Origin: Adiantum capillus-veneris
Taxonomy: Eukaryota > Streptophyta > Polypodiopsida > Polypodiales > Pteridaceae
DNA: 64,000 nucleotides
NCBI GenBank assembly: GCA_014529385.2
Contig: CM043960.1
Span: 33,925,896-33,989,895 of the forward strand
Direction: 5' to 3'
This document shows, piece after piece, positions 21,844 to 33,469 of the stretch (within the stretch, counting starts at the first letter, position 1; every line of letters starts with the position of its first letter). The position numbers and the translations under genes were made by a program. The notes below the pieces were generated by a model. The model was not told the origin of the DNA and did no database searches. It worked only from the letters and a program-made list of their open reading frames with translations.

Positions 21844-22022
21844 AACAAGACCCTAAGGTTCAGCCCATTAAGACACCCAAAATGCTAAGGTTCCAAAATT
21901 CAAAGGTTGTGTCCAAAGGTCAAACATTAGGGAAATTGGATGCTTTGTGTGTGTCCCAAAAAAATTTCATGCATCCCTACATAGGAGGGGGTGAGCCCTA
22001 GTTGTACGAGACGAGAGAGAAA

Positions 22023-22082
<60 letters not shown>
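22023..22082. repeat. (CA)n microsatellite
   Basis: About 29 CA dinucleotides. Confidence 0.95.
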
Positions 22083-22083
<1 letters not shown>

Positions 22084-22109
22084 GCTCCCTTTACACAAAG
22101 GGAATGAGG

Positions 22110-22460
22110 GACACATGTCAGCTCCCTAGCCCAGATGCCCACAAGGTGTACTCAAATCCTATTGGATGGCCATGGAGGTGGACCAATGAGAATTAGGCTA
22201 GAGTAATTCTAGTTGAATTAATTTAGAAGAACCAATAGTAATTAAGCTCTCTAGAAGACTATTGGACAGTCTCCCAAGGGGTCCAATGAGCATTCAGCAG
22301 CCCAATGGCTTGCCTGATTCCTATTGGCTAGGAGGCAAAGGCGCCCAATGAGAGTTTAGTTGAATTAATCTCTCACAAAAGGGGAAAGGGGGACACATGT
22401 CAGAAGACTATTACTTATGCTACTTAATTTTCATTGGCTAAGCTGGGAGAGGCCCAATGG
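22110..22460. promoter_or_regulatory. CCAAT-box-rich block
   Basis: At least nine CCAAT or ATTGG pentamers in about 330 bp (for example near 22178, 22231, 22260, 22288, 22303, 22323, 22347, 22429 and 22453), plus two copies of GGACACATGTCAG near 22110 and 22390. It may be an old LTR or promoter. No gene is attached with certainty. Confidence 0.35.
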
Positions 22461-22481
22461 GGTGCTAGCAAGAGGGGTCAC

Positions 22482-22483
<2 letters not shown>

Positions 22484-22520
<37 letters not shown>
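22484..22520. repeat. (AG)n microsatellite
   Basis: About 18 AG dinucleotides. Confidence 0.9.
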
Positions 22521-22526
<6 letters not shown>

Positions 22527-23047
22527 TTTTTCAAAGACAATTATCCACACACACTCACACAAGCTCATGTGTAGAGTAAGAAGACTCTCTCTCTCTCTCT
22601 TCTCAAGCTTTAATGGAAAGCTTATTACCTACTCCAAGCTTGTGAGAAGGGAGGCCTACACCAACAACTCTTGGCTTTATGATGCAAATCCAACCAAGAG
22701 CCAAGCTTCAATGCATGCTCATATCCTCTACCATGCTAATTACTAAGCTAAGGTATGTTAATATAAGTGATTATGTGAGGATATGTACATCTTTCTTGTA
22801 AGACTACTCCTTCTTCCTCTCAATCTAATCTCATACCCCGGTAGCTCTCACCATCTTCGAAGGTGTGTGAGGTCTTGGGTCTAAGATCGTGAGGGAATTG
22901 CTATCTAACTAGGTGTTATACTTTTTGCTACTCTCTCCACCCAAGAACTCTTGTTATTCTCATTAGGAATCTATTCTAATGAAATGCTCACTATGTTCAT
23001 GCTATTTTCTGCTACACACAAGTTACTAGACCATTAAATGTTACAAA

Positions 23048-24796
23048 ATGGAGCCTGATCAGCGGCTTGGAGGGGTGCGGCTTGTGTGGGTAGACATTTC
23101 CACACATTGCAAACTTGAAGCTGGCATTGTTGGCATACCCCAATGGAATGTATTCTCTAGCGAGCTTGTTGCTAGTGTGTTCACCCTAGTTGCAGAGTTT
23201 TTACTATTGGATGGCATAATAGTTGCGTGTGCCAAGAAAACCACTTGGCACTCATCATCGAGGAGGCCCACTCGTGCAATTTTTTCCATCTTTGCACCAT
23301 CTTCCTCTCGATGGTGTCACGCACATATGTTGTGATAGATGACTTCACGGATCTAATAAGTTCTTAACCATTTCTCCATTAATTTTATGGTAGATATTGG
23401 TGTGTTTTTGTTTTAAATATTAACCATATTGCAGGTCGAGACCTTTCTATTGGCCATGTTCACACATAAAATTGAAGGGCTTCCACTGATTCCATTATAT
23501 GATCGTCAAGCAAGAGATGTGGCAACAGACAACCATGGGTTCAAATTTGATAGTGACATGATCCGAGAGCCACTACAATACTTGCCCATGGATGTTAATG
23601 CTCTCAAAGGACCGTCTTGGCCCAGAGTGGAGAAGAGCGAGTTATTTTCTTAGCAAGTCAAGAATAATACTTCTATGCTCAATTTTTGCCACTGCAACAC
23701 CTTGTGTCGTCTACTCCTACTCCAAGTAGACCTCCAGCTATAGTGTCAGGTTGGCCAATCCATGGTCAATCGCTCTGGCGATCACTATTTCCCACACTAT
23801 TCATGGAGCCCCCACCTGCATATGCCCCAGTAGCACAGTCGCCACAAGAATTGCGGCCACCAGGAACCTAAATCCCATTTTCTATTGATTACTTCATATG
23901 AACTTATTCCCTATCTAATGGCACATCAAAACTTACTGATTATTCATGTAGTATATTTTAATTTTTTATGAGTATCGTGTGCTATGTGCTTGCCACTATG
24001 TTTTAATTTTTGTAACTATGTTTTAATATTTGAAGACAAGTCAATCGAAGGTGGTTGATCTTTTAGTGAGATTTTTCTTTCCCCTTTATTTTGTTTGAAA
24101 ATCTTACGGAGGACATGGTGCGAATGATCTTGGAAGCAAATTCACTTGGGGTTCTTCATAAATATCCAAAAAAACACTATTTTCATTCAATCAAGCTCAT
24201 TCACAAGTTTCTCTATGTTTTTTTTCGCAATCTAATCCTTTAGTCTTGTCTCATTTGCATATTTACCATGCTGTGGGAAATTGTAGACAACGCGATCAAT
24301 GTGGGCCACCCACACAATGCGAGCATGGCCCTCACTGTGATCGACCACCACCACCCCCCCACCCCCATGTTGACCCCATCAACAATGGGCATGCTAATTA
24401 CATTCTCAACAATGTGTATGCTATGAATAATTTATGCACAGCACAAAGTGCACACAACTACACAGAGGCTTTCCGTGCATTCAACGATGCCACAATGTCC
24501 ATATTCCACGCCATGCATGGCCTTGATTTAAATGCACATCCAACCAAAGGGGATATTGAGTAAGTTTCCGCTCTTGCCAACAATGCAATCATGATTTGGG
24601 GAGAACATAATTATCGCACCCAACAAAAGTGTGCAGCCTTTGAACGACATGTGGAGGCTTAGGTAGAAGTTTGGATGACATACATTGTTGCACAAGGACA
24701 GCCAATGGAGCCAACACTGACAACAACAAAGCCAGAAATGATATTAGCAATAAGGACAACTAGATTTCAACTTTCTTTGCTAGTGTTAGAGAAATA
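23048..24796 (+). pseudogene. Unidentified coding-like relic
   Basis: Plus-strand open stretches: 23048-23335 (contains VWVDISTHCKLEAGIVGIPQW), 23429-23653 (IEGLPLIPLYDRQARDVATDN), 23686-23871 (Pro-rich) and 24246-24563, which continues past a single stop to 24796 (EHNYRTQQKCAAFERHVEA, PTLTTTKPEM). Composition is protein-like, but there are stops and frame changes. Family not recognised; it may be the 3' part of a transposon gene related to the relic at 16.5-17.9 kb. Confidence 0.3.
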
Positions 24797-25277
24797 AGCC
24801 CTTGACACCATATGAGCATATTGTACTATTTTGTTTTGGTCCATATCTATCTTATTGTAGTTGTTGTTTTATGATGCATACTTTCAACCCTTTTAATATT
24901 AGTCTATGTGGTTTTGTTATTGCACTCTTTTAATGGTATTCAATTTTGTTCGAAGTCAAATTGGATTATTATGGGCTATTAATTATTGAAATTGGCTTGT
25001 TGCAAATGATTTGTGTGCAATTTTGTTGCACGGTGTATATCATGATGTTTGAGTGTGTATGTGTACATGTGTACAAGTACACACAAGTATGATGGAATAG
25101 AGAGAGACTTATCAAGTTGGTGGTTAAGCTTGTTGCCAAACGTAAGAAGACTATGTGTGCAATGATTCGGATGCATTTATGTGCTTGTATGAGTCTCGTA
25201 CATGAGAGAGGAAAAAGAGAGAGAGAGATTTGTAAATGATGGATGTTTCATCAAGGTGTGTTCACCAAGAGATAAAT

Positions 25278-25346
<69 letters not shown>

Positions 25347-27060
25347 AGGATAGAGTCCTCACTTGCATAGAGTCCTCACTTGCATCCATCCAAACAAGAC
25401 AACACATATGTTAGCCTTGGATGTGTTTTACAGGTGTCAATGGACTATATCAGTTATTATCCATGTCCAACTTACAGCTTTTTGAACTTAAAACCAATGT
25501 CCAGAGTTTTCAAGGTATTCCAAATTGTTTGTAAAAAAGTTTTATTTAACCCAAAAAATAATATTATAAGTATGGTCCCCATCTTTTATTTGTACCTTAA
25601 AGAGATAATAGCAATCATATTATTATTGATCAGAAGGCCATTGTCCCTTCATCTCCAAGTGTCTTAGTTTCTATAGAAACTCATTTACTACCAGATTTTG
25701 CCACAATTGTCAAGCATTACTTCCTTTAGTTTCTTAAGTACTATGAAGCTGTAATGTAACCAAAAAAGAACCTTTAAATACCTCTTATTAACTCAAACTT
25801 CTATTTGGTAGTAAAAGGTAACCGACTTGGCCATGTTTATCAAACTCAACCAAAATATATAAGTCCACTTGGGCTAACTAAATCTCTCTACTTTAGTTTG
25901 TATGTCCCAAGTTATTTTGTATATTTATACCAATCTTTCCACCAAGTATATTGCATCAAACTATTGAACAAGGTGTCAAACCTTCCAAAAAACAAAAACT
26001 AGCGCAGTAACCCATCCTTCTATGTCAAAAACAAGCCAGAACTAAGATGTTAATGCATCAAAAAAATCATTTTACAACTTGTCTAGCAAAATTTAAACAA
26101 ATACCCATAGTTGTTTATAGTCCTATCAGTTTATATTTCAGATGTCATGCCTCATAAGATAGTAAGCGGGATTTTTAGCAAGTGCAACTTTCCCAAAATG
26201 GCACCAAGGAAGCAAAACCCCGTAGATTACACAGTAATACGCAGAGTTTTCTACCCGTGAGATACAGAGTCCGGAGAATAGGCAGAAAGCATGTCACTAG
26301 TGTTTTTTAGTCCCAAAAGACAGGAGGTCCTACTAGTTACCAAGTACCTTAGTTGTGTACAGCACTACCAAAGTCCAAAGAAATATGAAGAGGTTCTGTC
26401 TATAATACGAATTGATCATGGCAGAACATACCAGTCAAGAGTAGTGAAACACTCCCCCTCCATGTGTGGTTTCTTCATTAGGGTAATAAGGGTGCCAAGT
26501 CTAACTTAGAATATGCCGTAAGTTTCGTTTATACAGACGTCAGTAACAAGCTATAATGAGTTTCATTTATGCAGGGCTCAGACCAAAGTGCATAGTAATG
26601 TCAAAAAGTGGGGTTGGAACAGAACAACCCTTCACATTTTTTCCTCCAACCCAGCACCTTTTTTAGCAAGGAACCATCCCATGCGGTGTTGAATCAGCCT
26701 ATACATCTTAATAATCAACCACTCCAAGTGTTATTATACATATACAGAGCCAAAGATAGCCATCACAAGACTGTGCCATTCACCTTAAAATCTTTATTAA
26801 TGCCATCAAAAATTACTGACAGCCGCTAATATGTGGGCCTTACCAAGCCCATTTTACCAAATAGTCATGCAGTTACCACAAATGTTTCATCAATGTGTCT
26901 TACCGAGGTATGAGCAAAGGTGCTTACATCACCTTAGAATCACCATTTCATAGAGGGATTACCATGTTACAGTATAAGAGTGAATTTAAGTCAGGTACCA
27001 ACCTACGTGGGCTGCACTGTGAGCTCCATACCACCACAGCAAACAGCAATGCACACAGTC
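24797..27060. other. No gene seen; (GT)n array and dispersed repeat
   Basis: Contains a clean (GT)n array at 25281-25345, a perfect 17-bp tandem duplication at 25351-25367/25368-25384, and sequence from 25371 onward that resembles 841-1830. ORFs are short and featureless. Confidence 0.5.
25281..25345. repeat. (GT)n microsatellite
   Basis: About 32 uninterrupted GT dinucleotides. Confidence 0.95.
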
Positions 27061-27336
27061 CTCTCTTTCAAACTCTCTCACAATCAAACACACTCAAGCT
27101 AAGTGAGAGGCAAAATGCACCTCACCTGTTTAAATAGAAGCAGGTCGAGCTTGAATAATCATGGTGTGTAGTGAGTAGTATTCTCCATCATTCAAACTCT
27201 CTCTTTCAAACTCTCTCACAATCAAACACACTCAAGCTAAGTGAGAGGCTAAATGCACCTCACCTGTTTAAATAGAAGCAGGTCGAGCTTGAATAATCAT
27301 GGTGCGTAGTGAGTAGTATTCTCCATCATTCCAAGC
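27061..27336. repeat. 138-bp tandem duplication
   Basis: 27061-27198 and 27199-27336 are almost identical; I see about two or three differences. Each includes TTTAAATAG and GTGAGTAGTATTCTCCATC. Confidence 0.92.
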
Positions 27337-27993
<657 letters not shown>

Positions 27994-28185
27994 GAGCATA
28001 GAGAGCGAGAGAGAAGAAGAAGAAGAAGATTTTTAAACATCGTAGGAAACTATCCAAGAGACCTTGAAGATCTATCCGCCGACGAGGAGAGTTGAATTGA
28101 AAACATGTTATTCAAGATGGAAATGGCATAACCAATCTACCACAATTGGGTGATAGAAAGGTTGTACCATTTTCCTCTTTTTCTT

Positions 28186-28202
28186 AACACACATACAACC
28201 AC
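28186..28202 (+). repeat. Left target-site duplication of the LINE
   Basis: AACACACATACAACCAC, repeated perfectly at 33366-33382 after the A-rich tail. Confidence 0.85.
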
Positions 28203-28790
28203 AGATGCTCTTTCCATGTGAGTTTAAGGTCCAAGAGTATTGACCTAGCATTGCGAGCGGGACAATGGTGAGCTGAGCTTCTGAGAAGGGTATGTTAGGA
28301 GTTTTGTGCACACTTGCTGGTAGTGGTATCCTCCTCATTGGGGTTTGGATTCAAGCCTCCCTCTTACTTCATTGCACTCCCCTTGGCCATCGTCAGGTTC
28401 GCTCTCTGCTGCACGTGGCATATGGCATTTTGTGTGCGCCTTATTTATCAGCATCTGCTACGCGAATAGTTACCTACTGGTTCTAAGCCGGATTTGTGTG
28501 TGTGTTGGGGCTTGCACACGCTGGCACAGTCCCGCTGTGCTGAAGTTTCACTATTATTAGCTCTATGTTAATAATCGCGATCATTATCATAGGCCTATGC
28601 TATTTGGTGTTTTACTTTAGCAAGTATTGTTTTGCTCCTCAAAGTCTTTGCAGTGTCCAGCTTGGAGTCAAAGCGATTATTATCTCCCTTGCACTTATTG
28701 TTTAAGTGCTTTAAAGCCTAGTTGCCCCTAGGGTCTGGAGGTTAACCAAGTCACTTGGTAATGGAACCTGATATTGTCAAATTTTAAAAG

Positions 28791-29986
28791 ATGTTAGCGG
28801 CGGGTAAAATACCCAAAATGGAGTTAGTCGTGCCGATGGATGAAGGGGACGGCTCGGCCTTGAGACCGTTGGATGTTGCGACAATGTCGAGCCCCAATTT
28901 GCCAAAGGCTTCAACCACAAAAGAGGACAAAATAGTCTCGATTGAAAAAGTCCCCTATGAGGAAACAAGAGAGAAAACGGGCTCACCTCAAGGGTTCAAA
29001 TTTGAGGTAAAAACCCTCAAAGACGGGGTTCCTCAGGGTCCTATCTGTACAAACGTTAATAAGGTGTCAAGTGCATCTGCAGCTCACAAGCCAGGCATCT
29101 CGTTTGCTAGCATACTCAAGGGACCTAACTCTAAGGATTATGGAAAAGGCTCATCAGAAGGGTTGTCGAGTGAAGGAGATATCAAAAAACTACATAATAC
29201 AAGAGCTAGACTTCAGCAAGGGCTCAAGAAAGTCAACAAAATGATTGAGTCCGGCCCTAACAACAACAAAAGAACTTGTTCCCAAACAAATTGCAGGGGC
29301 TAGTTGAAGACGGGTTGGTAGATCGGGCCTATTCTACTTTAAGAAAGTCTTTGCTACAGCAGGTGGAGGTTGCCGAGGCTATTACTATAGCGATTCCACC
29401 AACACTTATCTAAAAAAAGTTAACTAGGCAATTTTCAGCTAGCGCTGGTATTTGGGTTTAGTGGAAGAATCTTGAATAGGTTTGAGATGATTCAATGGCT
29501 TCACGGCCCTCAAATTCTTGGTCATGGAGGAGCAGTTGAAAGTACTTTTTACCTAGCTAAAGGATTTTGTTCAATGAGATTCAAAGAGGACTCTGATGTG
29601 GAAATGATCCTCAACAAAGGGCCCCTAGTATTTAATAGGACTACGGTTGTGTGGTGCCTTGGGAGCCGGTGTTCGACTCAACTAAATCTCTACAAGGGTT
29701 TCATTCGGTCTGGGTTAAGTTTGTGGGACTGCCTAGCTAGCTATGGGATAATCTCAGGATGCTCGCTAGTCAACTGGGCACTCCCTTATTTATACCTAGC
29801 AAGAGAGGGTTTGCCGGAACCTCAAACAGGGTTTGTATAGGCTGGGATGTGTCTAAAACGCCACCTAAGAGCATGGTAATCAATGTCGGAGCTGGGCTTG
29901 TTACTATTCCGCTCAATTTTAGAACATACTTTGGAGCATGTTTTGAATGCAACAACTTTGGACACTTCGCCAAGGATTTCCCTTGA
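28791..29986 (+). pseudogene. LINE ORF1 relic (DUF4283-like, CCHC-type knuckle)
   Basis: Nucleic-acid-binding ORF1 protein. 28791-29303 is an open N-terminal region rich in Lys/Ser/Pro. After stops, 29472-29840 carries the DUF4283-like core (FCSMRFKEDSDVEMILNKG) and 29759-29986 ends in a knuckle, CFECNNFGHFAKDF, in which the final Cys is Phe. Frames shift between segments. Confidence 0.75.
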
Positions 29987-30115
29987 AGTCTAATGGTACT
30001 GTAGCTCCGGCAGCACAGGCCATAAGCACTGGTTAAGCTCAAAAAAGATGTCAACCTCAACAAACACAATGTGTGGGACCTCTTTGCTTGAAGCATCCAA
30101 AAAGAAATCAAAACC

Positions 30116-33100
30116 TTGGGTGCCCGAATCAAGAAAGTTAGTGAGGTACACCTTATGCATCTTACAGCGGAGGTACAATTGCTTACCTCCAAAAAAGCCA
30201 ATGGGCTTGCTACTGAGGATGAGCACAAACAATGGCTCAAAGCCAAATCAAACCTTGCTAATGAGCAGTTAGAAGATATCAAAAAGGCAAGGCTTCTCTC
30301 CAGGGAGACTTTCCTTCAACCTAAAGTCTCTAATCAAGCTCAGTTTTTTAGGGCTTTAAAAATCAAGAAGAGTTGAGGCCACGTATGCTCACTCTATGAT
30401 GAGAAAGGGACAACAGTTCATAACCAGGATGAGATGGCTGGTCTTATGCTGAGCTATCTTAGTCAAATTGTTGGAAGGCCAGAGATCCAGTCCCAAGAAG
30501 TGGAAGAAGCCAGAGGGACCTTACTTCAGAGTGTCAAGAAGAAGATTCCCCACTTAGAAGCTAATTTCTTGGAAAGGGCATTTTTCGAAGACAAATGTTC
30601 ATTAGCATTGCAAGCCCTTGGCAAGGAAAAGTCACCTTCTTGGGATGGGATGACGGTGGAATTCTATAGAGAATTTTGGGACGACCTCAAGGTCCCAATC
30701 ACAAGGTTGGCCAATAAAGCCATTGTCGAATGGTCGTTGGAGATAAGTGTAAAGAGAGGGCTTATCAAACCCATCCCAAAACAAATATGTCGTTCTCAAC
30801 TGAAACATTGGTACCCAACCAAAGTTGTAGCCCTCATACTAGTCCCCTTACTAATCAAGATCATCTCTCCCCATCAACATGGGTTCATCAAAGGAAGGCC
30901 CATTTATGATAACATCTTGGCAATAATGGTGGGCATCGAGTACGCAATTGTCACGAAGCAAGAGTGTATTCTGCTCTACAGTTGGACCTGGATAAGGCTT
31001 ATGACACAATAACATGGGCATATATAGAAGCCATCATGGAAGATTTGGGCTTTGGGCCTCGCCTATGTCGTCTGGTAAGTGTATTGCCAGCCAGAGCTCC
31101 TATTCAACGATAGAATTGTGGGCTCTTTTTTCTCAAAAGGTCTATTAAGTAGGGATGCCCTCTGGTCCCCCTTGCTTTTTGCCATAGGATCACATCCTTT
31201 AATCATGACGCTCGAAGCTAGTGCAGAACAAGGGGAGTTGCAAGGCCTAGCTTTATCAGGAAATAGCCAACTCCTAGCAAAACTTTTTGCAGGTGATTCT
31301 CTCCTCTTCTTGAAGGCGTGCCCCCAGGTCATCAGGAAAGCTCTAGAGATTTACAAATATTCTCAGTAGCTTCGGGGTCCCAATGTAATATAGAGAAGTC
31401 AAGGCTGATCTCCCTATCGAAAAATCACTCATTTGACCCTTCTGACTGGTCGGGGGAGATTGTCACAAAAGGGAATATCTTCAGACATTTGGGATCCCCC
31501 TTGGGGCTGGACGTAACTCACAAGCAATGATTTGAGTGGGTGCTTGAAAAAATCAAAACAAAAGTGAGTAGGTGGGAGTATGCTCTTCTCCCATTCCCAA
31601 GTTGGATAAAAGTGATAAATGCCTTTATGATTCCTTATATTGCCTTCACCCTTGGGGGTGGACGTAACTCACAAGCAAAGATTTGAGTGGGTGCTTGAAA
31701 AAATCAAAACAAAAATAAGTAGGTGGGAGTATTCTCTTCTCCCATTCCCAAGTTGGATAAAAGTGATAAATGCCTTTATGATTCCTTATATTGCCTTCAC
31801 TAGCCCGCTTGTCAAGATGGCTAAGTGTCACTGGAAAGAGTTCTTAAAACCAGTAAAAAGGTTTTAATGGAAAAACAACACAAAGTCCTTCAGGGCATGG
31901 CAATGGCCCCGTTGGGAATCAGTTGCTCGGCCGAGGAATCAAGGAGGCCACGGAATTCTGAACCCTGTGGCCTATGGAGAAGCTTGTTGCACCAAATTTG
32001 TTGTTTCCTTGGCTAAACAGGATCAAGTTTGGGCTATCATGATCAAAGATATGATAGAATCAGCTAAACTTAGCTTGAAAGGTGGAAAGTGGAGAGGGGT
32101 GGAGGTTCATGACAAGCTATTAGCCCCGACGTGGTCTACCCTAAGACTTGGGGGCAGATCAGGAGAATTGGTAAGAAAATGCAATAGAGTAGCAGGAGTC
32201 TTAAAGTGGGGGGGAAAAACCAAATACTTCAAGAACTCCATTTTGCATTGGTCCCCTTGGCTTTCCAAAGTGGTAGATCCGCCACAAATTCTCTATTGGA
32301 TAGACACAGCCAAGAAGTTGAATAATAAGGGTCTGAATCGATTGGGGAACTTCTGGGAGAATGACAACAAGAGTTGGAAAACCATTGACCTTCTGGTTAC
32401 CCAGTACCAATTAAATAGCTTGGAGGTCTTGCTGGTCCACAAAGTGATGAAAGAGCTTGAAAATATAGTGATGCCTATCTGTGATTCGGAGTTTGTTGAC
32501 TAGAATGCCTGGAAATGGCCCGGAAGCAGTCTCTTATGGAAACCCCATCCTAAAGACATTTATCATACAATGATGCATAAGAAGAATTGGTCTAGCCCCC
32601 TTAACAAGATATGGAAAAAAAATGGCCGGAGGAATGGTGGGAGCAAGTAATGGAAAACATCTAGAAGCCAAAGGTTCCGCAGCACATGAAGGTATTTTTA
32701 TGGAAGGTAATTTGGGGTGCTCTACTGACGGGGGTAAAGATTCAGGAAAGAGGGATTGGGTCAGATCGATGCTTGGGGTGCAGGTTGGCTAGTGAAGATC
32801 TAGCCCACCTCTTCATGGATTGCCCAACTATCAAAGGCCTCAAGTGGGTCCAAAGAACATGGAAAATTGGTTTTTACAAGATTGATATATTCCTTGGATG
32901 GAAGAATTCATGTGGTCATGCTCTCCTCATCAGCACTCAAATCGTCGGGTACTTCTTCTTACATAACGTATGGTAGACAAGGAACCACCGTGTGTTTGAA
33001 GGAGGTCTTGAGGTGGCAAGCTTCGCAGAATTTATACAAGAAATCAAAGTGCTAATATGGATGCTCGGGCGCAAGCAACACTCGAAGGATTGGTCTAGGA

Positions 33101-33165
33101 CTACTTGTGCCTTGTTGTCAACAGAGGGCATGCCTAGGATGGGGGAAAATCTTGGCCATCGGTAA
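30116..33165 (+). pseudogene. LINE reverse transcriptase relic with zf-RVT-like C-terminus
   Basis: Linker before RT: KANGLATEDEHKQWLKAKS (about 30200). RT landmarks: LGKEKSPSWDGMTVEFYREF (about 30620-30675), ISPHQHGFIKGRPIYDN (about 30870) and LQLDLDKAYD (about 30980-31010, first catalytic Asp kept). The usual FADD reads FAGD near 31288, so one catalytic Asp is lost. The thumb/connection includes WVLEKIKTK and PFPSWIKVINAFMIPYI, duplicated in tandem. A zf-RVT-like region follows (32686-32870: KVFLWKVIWGALLT, CLGCRLASEDLAHLFMDCP). Multiple frameshifts and stops. Confidence 0.88.
31500..31801. repeat. 151-bp tandem duplication inside the LINE
   Basis: 31500-31650 is repeated at 31651-31801 with only a handful of differences. 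151 is not a multiple of three, so the duplication itself shifts the frame. Confidence 0.93.
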
Positions 33166-33365
33166 TTAAAATATCATAGAAGAACATGATAATGGACCTT
33201 ATGTATCAAGGATAAGGGGGCGAGTTGGTAGGGATGGTTGCCCTGATAGTCGATGTAATTATAGTCCCTGGATGATGTCATGGCTCAAGACGAGCATGAC
33301 AAGACGTTGTAATTATTTGGGTTGATTTATATAATTCACTCACAATTGTGAGTTTTGCCAAAAAA

Positions 33366-33382
33366 AACACACATACAACCAC
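33366..33382 (+). repeat. Right target-site duplication of the LINE
   Basis: AACACACATACAACCAC directly after the poly(A) tail; identical to 28186-28202. Confidence 0.85.
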
Positions 33383-33402
33383 CCATAAAGCACACACACA
33401 CC

Positions 33403-33410
<8 letters not shown>

Positions 33411-33466
<56 letters not shown>
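33411..33466. repeat. (AG)n microsatellite
   Basis: About 28 AG dinucleotides just downstream of the LINE insertion. Confidence 0.93.

Positions 33467-33469
<3 letters not shown>

Larger units (their letters stand above)
28203..33365 (+). mobile_element. Plant L1-type LINE, endonuclease-deleted, with 17-bp TSD
   Basis: Non-LTR retrotransposon of about 5.16 kb on the plus strand. It has a 5' leader (28203-28790), an ORF1 relic with DUF4283-like region and zinc knuckle (28791-29986), an RT relic with a zf-RVT-like end (about 30116-33165) and an A-rich tail at 33359-33365. Perfect 17-bp repeats flank it, as expected of target-primed reverse transcription. The roughly 700 bp that should encode the APE endonuclease are missing between ORF1 and the RT linker. 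Stops, frameshifts, an internal 151-bp duplication and an RT active-site change show it is dead. Confidence 0.9.

Noticed and set aside
23059-23289. Minus-strand ORF of 76 codons
   Set aside because: Shadow of the plus-strand relic at 23048-23335.
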